From assembly GCA_034440455.1 (NCBI GenBank), contig JAWXCB010000061.1, positions 1 to 64,000 on the forward strand: DNA of 64,000 bases, written 5' to 3'. Below are positions 60,082 to 64,000 of the stretch, one piece after another. The position numbers were made by a program, and so were the translations under genes. The first letter of the stretch is position 1, and each line of letters opens with the position of its first letter. Below the pieces are notes generated by a model, which worked only from the letters and a program-made list of their open reading frames with translations, was not told where the DNA came from and did no database searches. The DNA is from JAWXCB01 sp034440455 (lineage in GTDB: Bacteria; Bacteroidota; Bacteroidia; Chitinophagales; CAIOSU01).

Positions 60082-60606
60082 ATGCAAGAACAGCAACCCT
60101 TAGTAAATCGTATTGAGCAAAGCGGCATCATCACGGTCGACCTTGAGCAATTCTATCCTGCCGAACCGATTGCCGAGTTTGATTTGAAAAAATATTTAGT
60201 GAAAGAACTCGTGTTGATGGAAAAACTTTTCCGTGAAGAGTTGAAGAAAATAAACTGGGGGGAATACGAAGGAAAAGTAGTCGCGCTCTACTGCTCAAAC
60301 GATGCGCTGATTCCGTTGTGGGCGTATATGCTTGTTACTTCCTGCTTAGAGCCGTTTGCGAAAAAAATTGTTTTCGGAAATAAAGAACACGCGCTCAGTG
60401 AAATTTTGAAAGATGCGATTACGCAAATTGATGTGAAAGAATATGCCGGTTCGCGCGTGGTTATCAAAGGCTGTGGCGACAAGGCATTGCCGCCCGATGC
60501 GTACATCGCGGTAACTGCGCGATTGCAGCCCGTGGTGCATAGCCTCATGTATGGAGAACCTTGCTCCACTGTTCCCGTATATAAGAAACCCCAAAAACCC
60601 GCATAA
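60082..60606 (+). CDS. DUF2480 family protein
   Basis: 174 residues matching the Bacteroidota-specific DUF2480: VNRIEQSGIITVDLEQFYPAEPIAEFDLKKYL, LMEKLFREELKKINWGEYEGKVVALYCSNDALIPLWAYML, KEYAGSRVVIKGCGDKALPPDAYIAVTARLQPVVHSLMYGEPCSTVPVYK. The conserved Cys residues in LYCSNDA, KGCGDK and GEPCSTVP could bind a metal or cofactor. No reaction is known. The lytic transglycosylase gene starts 2 bp after its stop, so they are cotranscribed. Confidence 0.9.
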   Translation: MQEQQPLVNRIEQSGIITVDLEQFYPAEPIAEFDLKKYLVKELVLMEKLFREELKKINWGEYEGKVVALYCSNDALIPLWAYMLVTSCLEPFAKKIVFGNKEHALSEILKDAITQIDVKEYAGSRVVIKGCGDKALPPDAYIAVTARLQPVVHSLMYGEPCSTVPVYKKPQKPA

Positions 60607-60608
60607 GC

Positions 60609-61526
60609 ATGTTTCAGAAATCGTCTGTCCCCATCTACCTGTTTGTCGCGCTGATGATTTCGCTCTCCGTTATTTTTCGCGCCAGCAATGACACGCCTGC
60701 GGCAACTCCCGCTCCACAAACTGTTTCCGGCAATGGGTTTTCAAAAATTGAAGCGATTAAACTTCCTGAAAAAATTGCTTTCTCCAACGAGCAAGTGCCG
60801 CTGCAAAGTTTTGACGTGCGCGAGCGACTTGACCGCGAACTGCTCGTGAACACCTATTGGCATTCCAACACGCTGCAACTGTTCAAACTCGCTTCGCGCT
60901 ATTTCCCCGCGATTGAAAAAATTCTGAAAGAAGAAGGCGTCCCCGATGATTTTAAATATCTCGCGCTGGCGGAAAGCGGTTTCCGCAACGTCATCTCTCC
61001 AAGTAATGCAGCGGGTTTCTGGCAGTTTTTAGAATCAGCCGGAAAGGAAAACGGACTCGAAATCAATAGCGTGGTGGACGAGCGTTACAATATCGAAATG
61101 AGCACGCGAGCCGCCTGCAAATATCTTAAAAAATCGCATGATGATTTTGGCAGTTGGACGCTTGCTGCTGCGTCATACAACATGGGAAAAACGCGATTGA
61201 GAAAAACCATCAGCGAGCAAAAGATGGATTCCTACTACGACTTGTTTATGAATGACGAAACCTCGCGCTACGTGTTCCGCATTCTCGCGCTAAAAGAAAT
61301 TGTCGGCAACCCGAAGAAGTATGGTTTCTATTTGGAAAAATCAGACTACTACGATCCGCTGCTAACGCGGGCAGTGACAGTAAATGAAGATGTAGAAGAC
61401 CTTGCGGCTTTTGCGCTTCAATATGGCATCAACTACAAAACATTAAAACTCCTGAATCCGTGGCTGCGCCAGCCGTATTTAAAGGTGAAGAAGGGGAAGA
61501 GTTACTCGGTGCAGTTGCCGGTGTGA
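60609..61526 (+). CDS. Lytic transglycosylase (MltD-like, SLT domain)
   Basis: 305 residues; cleaves peptidoglycan glycan strands to anhydro-muropeptides. An N-terminal membrane/signal segment (IYLFVALMISLSVIF) is followed by the SLT domain: YLALAESGFRNVISPSNAAGFWQFL (catalytic Glu in AESGF), RYNIEMSTRAACKYLKKSHDDFGSWTLAAASYNMG and SRYVFRILALKEIV. The C-terminal KTLKLLNPWLRQPYLKVKKG is a LysM-adjacent tail. Its last 23 codons are duplicated as a diverged copy at 62096-62164, after a TA pair. Confidence 0.9.
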   Translation: MFQKSSVPIYLFVALMISLSVIFRASNDTPAATPAPQTVSGNGFSKIEAIKLPEKIAFSNEQVPLQSFDVRERLDRELLVNTYWHSNTLQLFKLASRYFPAIEKILKEEGVPDDFKYLALAESGFRNVISPSNAAGFWQFLESAGKENGLEINSVVDERYNIEMSTRAACKYLKKSHDDFGSWTLAAASYNMGKTRLRKTISEQKMDSYYDLFMNDETSRYVFRILALKEIVGNPKKYGFYLEKSDYYDPLLTRAVTVNEDVEDLAAFALQYGINYKTLKLLNPWLRQPYLKVKKGKSYSVQLPV

Positions 61527-61572
61527 GCGCCTTTCGCAGGTGATTTCGCTAAATTTGAAGAAACGATAGAGC

Positions 61573-61758
61573 ATGTCTGTTCAAACGCTTACGGTTGAAA
61601 AGAAAAAATTCGCAGTGATTCCGCTGAATGAATATCAAAAGCTGTTGGAATTGATTGAAGATTTACAGGATTTAGCGGACGTAAAAAAACGCGCCAAAGA
61701 ACCCCGCGTCTCTTTTGACGAAGTAAAAAAGCACTACCAGAAGAAAGCCCGCAAGTAG
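61573..61758 (+). CDS. Antitoxin of a RelE-type pair
   Basis: 61 residues: SVQTLTVEKKKFAVIPLNEYQKLLELIEDL has the Phd/YefM-like opening, and LQDLADVKKRAKEPRVSFDEVKKHYQKK is the toxin-binding half. The toxin frame begins one base after the stop (61760). The pair lies between the lytic transglycosylase and the copy of its 3' end. Confidence 0.82.
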   Translation: MSVQTLTVEKKKFAVIPLNEYQKLLELIEDLQDLADVKKRAKEPRVSFDEVKKHYQKKARK

Positions 61759-61759
61759 C

Positions 61760-62020
61760 ATAGCTTATACCATCATCTTTGCGAAAAGCGCTCAAAAGGA
61801 ATTAAACAAAATTCCCAAGGCATTTGGCAACAGGATTCTTGCAAAAATCGAAACGCTTACAGAACAACCCCGACAACATGGAAGCATTAAATTGGAAGGC
61901 TCTGACAACACTTACCGTATCCGTATCGGTGATTACCGTGTTATTTATTCCATCTATGATAAAGCATTAGTAGTGGATGTGATTAAGATTGACCACCGCA
62001 AGCAGGTTTCTTGGAGGTAG
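61760..62020 (+). CDS. RelE-type toxin with ATA in place of its start codon
   Basis: Starting at ATA 61760 the frame gives a full 86-residue RelE protein: IAYTIIFAKSAQKELNKIPK, AFGNRILAKIETLTEQPRQH, GSIKLEGSDNTYRIRIGDYR, VIYSIYDKALVVDVIKIDHR, KQVSW. Relatives begin MAYTIIFAKSAQKEL, so ATA stands exactly where ATG is expected, one G-to-A change away. No other good start lies upstream, because the antitoxin stop is adjacent. ATA can be used weakly as a start through coupling with the antitoxin stop; otherwise the toxin is silenced. The body has no other lesion. Confidence 0.75.
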   Translation: MAYTIIFAKSAQKELNKIPKAFGNRILAKIETLTEQPRQHGSIKLEGSDNTYRIRIGDYRVIYSIYDKALVVDVIKIDHRKQVSWR

Positions 62021-62053
62021 TTGCGTCTTGTTTCGCAAGCAGAACTAACATCT

Positions 62054-62066
62054 TTGTAAGTTACAA
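62054..62066. repeat. Single palindrome TTGTAAGTTACAA
   Basis: The same 13-bp palindrome as the array at 63344-63392 (centre base aside). It lies 110 bp beyond the 3' end of the ATPase gene, so the gene is flanked by this motif on both sides. Confidence 0.6.
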
Positions 62067-62095
62067 TCTTGTTTAGCCGTTCGTTCTTATATTCT

Positions 62096-62164
62096 CCGTG
62101 GCTGCGCCAGCCCTACCTGCGCGTGAAGAAAGGAAAGAGTTATTCAGTGCAGTTGCCGGTGTAA
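62096..62164 (+). pseudogene. Diverged copy of the lytic transglycosylase 3' end
   Basis: 23 codons including the stop align without gaps with 61458-61526: PWLRQPYLRVKKGKSYSVQL then PV. One residue differs (Arg for Lys). Eight other codons differ only synonymously, and the stop is TAA instead of TGA. Mostly synonymous change shows that the two copies were under protein-level selection while separate, as in alleles from related genomes. No upstream coding sequence remains. Confidence 0.85.
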
Positions 62165-62175
62165 TTTTCGCTGTC

Positions 62176-63318
62176 TTATTTTTTGAAATAATATTGTTGT
62201 AGCCACCTCTTGAAAAGCGGGTCATGCAGCGTAATCTTTTTCGCGAGCGTATCTATAATTTCTTTGTTGGTTAATGCCTGTTTGATCCTGTTAATATTGG
62301 CGGATGTTCCAAGATTATACTTCATCAGGATATCGCGCGAACTGAATTGTTCCGCATCATCGCAAAGCGCCCTAAGAAAATTTACCTGCGTATTGGAAAG
62401 CCCGTCAACCATCGCCTGAAAAAGAATGCTGTTTTGCGTGAGCATTGCTTCAAAAGCGGCAGCTACTATTCTTTCATCGCAATTTTTTGTCGTGCGCAGC
62501 CAGCAGCTTTGCGCAAACTGCTGCACATAAAACGGATGATTCTCCATCATATCCGCGATAGAAGCGGCAAGGTCAGAAGTGATTTTTTTTCCGGTATCAG
62601 CAAATCTTTTGACAATAAATTTTATCCAGTATTCTTTTTCTATTTTCTCCAGAAAGAGCAAGTCTCCAAATTTGTAGAAAGGCATTGATGGGCTGGAAAA
62701 AACTTCCATCAGCACATGGCGCTTGCTTCCATACAGGCAATATGCGGCATGTTTATGATGTTGCCAGTGTGAACGCAATTTCTTTTGTAACGCAAGCGGC
62801 TCCTCAAAATAGCCGATATTCTGAAACTCGTCAATGCAGACAATCATTGTGATGCCCTTTGCTTTTGAAATAGTTTCAGGTAGATTAATGATTTCGTCAG
62901 GATTCCGTTTGAGTTCTTTCCAATCAAGACTGAAAGAAAATTCTTGTGTAGAGTCAGGACTCAGGTTGATTTTTGGAACGATTCGGCTGAAAAACTTCTT
63001 CGTGTCTTGTAGTCGCTCTTCCCATTTGCCGGACGCAGCTTTGATTAACTCTCCTGCAAGTAATTGATAAAACTCTTCCTCCGTGCGCACATTGAACAAA
63101 TCAATAAAACAAAACCTGATTTTGGAATTTTTATGAGCGGCTTCTTTTGCTGCTCTCGCTACCAGTGATGATTTGCCCCACCTGCGTGGGGATGCAAGAA
63201 CTGTATTGATTTTCGAAACAAAATTGGCGACTAACTGCTCCCGCTCTTTTTCCCTGTCAGTGAAATCCGCGCCTGATGCTATTCTGCCGAAAATAAAGGG
63301 AACATGCTGGTGTGCCAT
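62176..63318 (-). CDS. AAA/STAND-type ATPase (archaeal-ATPase-like)
   Basis: 380 residues. Opening FIFGRIASGADFTDREKEREQL is typical. Walker A TVLASPRRWGKSSLVARAAKEA, Walker B TMIVCIDEFQNIGYF, sensor-like CLYGSKRHVLMEVF and FYKFGDLLFLEKIEKEYW follow, then a winged-helix C-terminus (FLRALCDDAEQFSSRDILMKYN, LTLHDPLFKRWLQQYY-type ending). Members of this group are multi-copy in Bacteroidota and archaea, with unknown physiological role. The 3' end lies 11 bp from the transglycosylase-end copy. A tandem palindrome array precedes the start, which may be its operator. Confidence 0.85.
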   Translation of the reverse strand: MAHQHVPFIFGRIASGADFTDREKEREQLVANFVSKINTVLASPRRWGKSSLVARAAKEAAHKNSKIRFCFIDLFNVRTEEEFYQLLAGELIKAASGKWEERLQDTKKFFSRIVPKINLSPDSTQEFSFSLDWKELKRNPDEIINLPETISKAKGITMIVCIDEFQNIGYFEEPLALQKKLRSHWQHHKHAAYCLYGSKRHVLMEVFSSPSMPFYKFGDLLFLEKIEKEYWIKFIVKRFADTGKKITSDLAASIADMMENHPFYVQQFAQSCWLRTTKNCDERIVAAAFEAMLTQNSILFQAMVDGLSNTQVNFLRALCDDAEQFSSRDILMKYNLGTSANINRIKQALTNKEIIDTLAKKITLHDPLFKRWLQQYYFKK

Positions 63319-63343
63319 TGCGTGTGGTTTTGCTGGGCAAATA

Positions 63344-63392
63344 TAACTTACAACTTTGTAACTTACAACTTTGTAACTTACAACTTTGTAAG
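63344..63392. repeat. Tandem 15-bp repeat TAACTTACAACTTTG upstream of the ATPase gene
   Basis: Three exact units (63344-63358, 63359-63373, 63374-63388) and the start of a fourth. Each junction forms the palindrome TTGTAACTTACAA (63356-63368 and 63371-63383). It lies 26-74 bp upstream of the ATPase ATG. Without unique spacers it is not a CRISPR. Confidence 0.8.
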
Positions 63393-63432
63393 TTTTTGAA
63401 ACACTGCGAAATTTTCAAACTGACTCCGGATT

Positions 63433-63627
63433 TCATTCATTCACAGGCAGGTTTTTATTCACATCTCCTTCAATCTTCCGCAACTTGTTTTCGCAAATAG
63501 AAATGAGTTCATTTGCCTGCTGCGCTTTTGCGGCAAGTTTTTCCAACTGAATATTGCCGTCTTCCAATTCGCCCACGAGTTGTTCCAGCTTTGAGAACGC
63601 TTCGCTATACGTCAAGTCCTTTTTCAT
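63433..63627 (-). CDS. xseB: Exodeoxyribonuclease VII small subunit
   Basis: 64 residues with the complete XseB pattern: LTYSEAFSKLEQLVGELEDG, NIQLEKLAAKAQQANELISI, CENKLRKIEGDV. It partners XseA to degrade single-stranded DNA. Its start lies inside the 3' end of xseA (23-bp overlap, 63605-63627), the usual coupled arrangement. Confidence 0.92.
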   Translation of the reverse strand: MKKDLTYSEAFSKLEQLVGELEDGNIQLEKLAAKAQQANELISICENKLRKIEGDVNKNLPVNE

Positions 63628-64000
63628 TTTTTGTTTTTTCAGTCACCACGCTATGAATGATTTCGTTGCGCAGCAGTGTTTGTAATTCCATGTTCTCCGT
63701 GATGTCAGCAGGTTCGGAAATGATTTTACTCTTTGAAGTGATGATGGCAAAACCTCTGTCGAGAATTGCTTGCGGGCTTGCGAGTTTCACAATGCGTTTT
63801 GCATTTTTCAAATTCTCTTTTGCTTTTTCAAGTTGCTCGCGCACTGCCGCAAAGAAGTTTGTTCTTATGTCAATCAGCCTGTTTTCAAACTCAAAATTGT
63901 GCTCTACAAAAAACGAAGCCACTTTGGTTGGGGTTTTTTGTTCACGCGCCATCAGGTCAACGATGCTTTGATTCCTGTCATGCCCGATGCCGGTGAAAAC
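63605..64000 (-). CDS. xseA: Exodeoxyribonuclease VII large subunit, 3' part
   Basis: The frame is open to the window edge (132 codons seen), so only the C-terminal third is present. VFTGIGHDRNQSIVDLMAREQKTPTKVASFF is the conserved catalytic-domain block (GIGHD...D...A-TP--AA). A long helical coiled-coil (FENRLIDIRTNFFAAVREQL) and SPQAILDRGFAIITSKSKII complete the end. It nicks single-stranded DNA with XseB. The 5' end lies beyond position 64000. Confidence 0.93.
   Translation of the reverse strand, partial: VFTGIGHDRNQSIVDLMAREQKTPTKVASFFVEHNFEFENRLIDIRTNFFAAVREQLEKAKENLKNAKRIVKLASPQAILDRGFAIITSKSKIISEPADITENMELQTLLRNEIIHSVVTEKTKNEKGLDV

Noticed and set aside
63344..63392. CRISPR-like array
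   Set aside because: Units are 15 bp in direct tandem without variable spacers, and no cas genes are present.

Overview
The window looks like a chromosomal segment of a non-model Bacteroidota, most likely near Chitinophagales/Sphingobacteriales. Three things point there: many secreted proteins end in a type IX secretion (T9SS) sorting domain, there are two large TonB-dependent receptors with N-terminal carboxypeptidase-like domains, and several promoters carry the Bacteroidota -7 element TAnnTTTG. No rRNA, tRNA or CRISPR was seen.

Region 1 (about 0.2-36.3 kb) is a phosphorus-scavenging region. It holds a truncated purple-acid-phosphatase-like gene, PhoX and PhoD phosphatases (one PhoX truncated, one PhoD frameshifted), two phosphodiesterase/alkaline-phosphatase-superfamily proteins, an endonuclease/exonuclease/phosphatase protein, a flavoenzyme and an HD-domain oxygenase of aminoethylphosphonate catabolism, a CHAD (polyphosphate-binding) protein, two TonB receptors and two related beta-helix-like surface proteins. 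Upstream of many of these I find tandem TAAC-like units repeated every 11 bp, with a -7 element in fixed phase 36-38 bp downstream. This is the geometry of a PhoB operator. The unit resembles the cyanobacterial Pho box more than the E. coli one. Lipid genes (OlsF-like acyltransferase, ceramidase-like protein) lie among them, as would suit lipid remodelling under phosphate stress.

Inside region 1, 16.9-19.4 kb is a graveyard: an ECF sigma factor, its downstream membrane protein, a conserved hypothetical and an outer-membrane barrel are all interrupted by nonsense or frameshift lesions.

Region 2 (36.4-64 kb) is mostly housekeeping: omega-amidase and methionine aminotransferase, ManC, RecQ, DUF1015, Ric/YtfE, UvrA, an M16 peptidase, DnaX, a CNNM/CorC protein, a PpiD-like chaperone, DUF2480, a lytic transglycosylase and XseB/XseA. 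Four toxin-antitoxin (TA) pairs are interspersed. Three of them lie in segments bounded on one side by a living core gene and on the other by a short diverged relic of that same gene end (ybdL 5' end, uvrA 3' end, lytic transglycosylase 3' end). This looks like repeated insertion of TA cargo that carries or restores the end of the target gene, and it is the most unusual structure here.

Three core proteins (UvrA, DnaX, the omega-amidase) also carry in-frame stretches made of dispersed repeat DNA. Palindromic repeats sit between genes at 37.7, 50.7, 57.6 and 60.0 kb, and an AAA ATPase near the right end is accompanied by TTGTAAsTTACAA palindromes.
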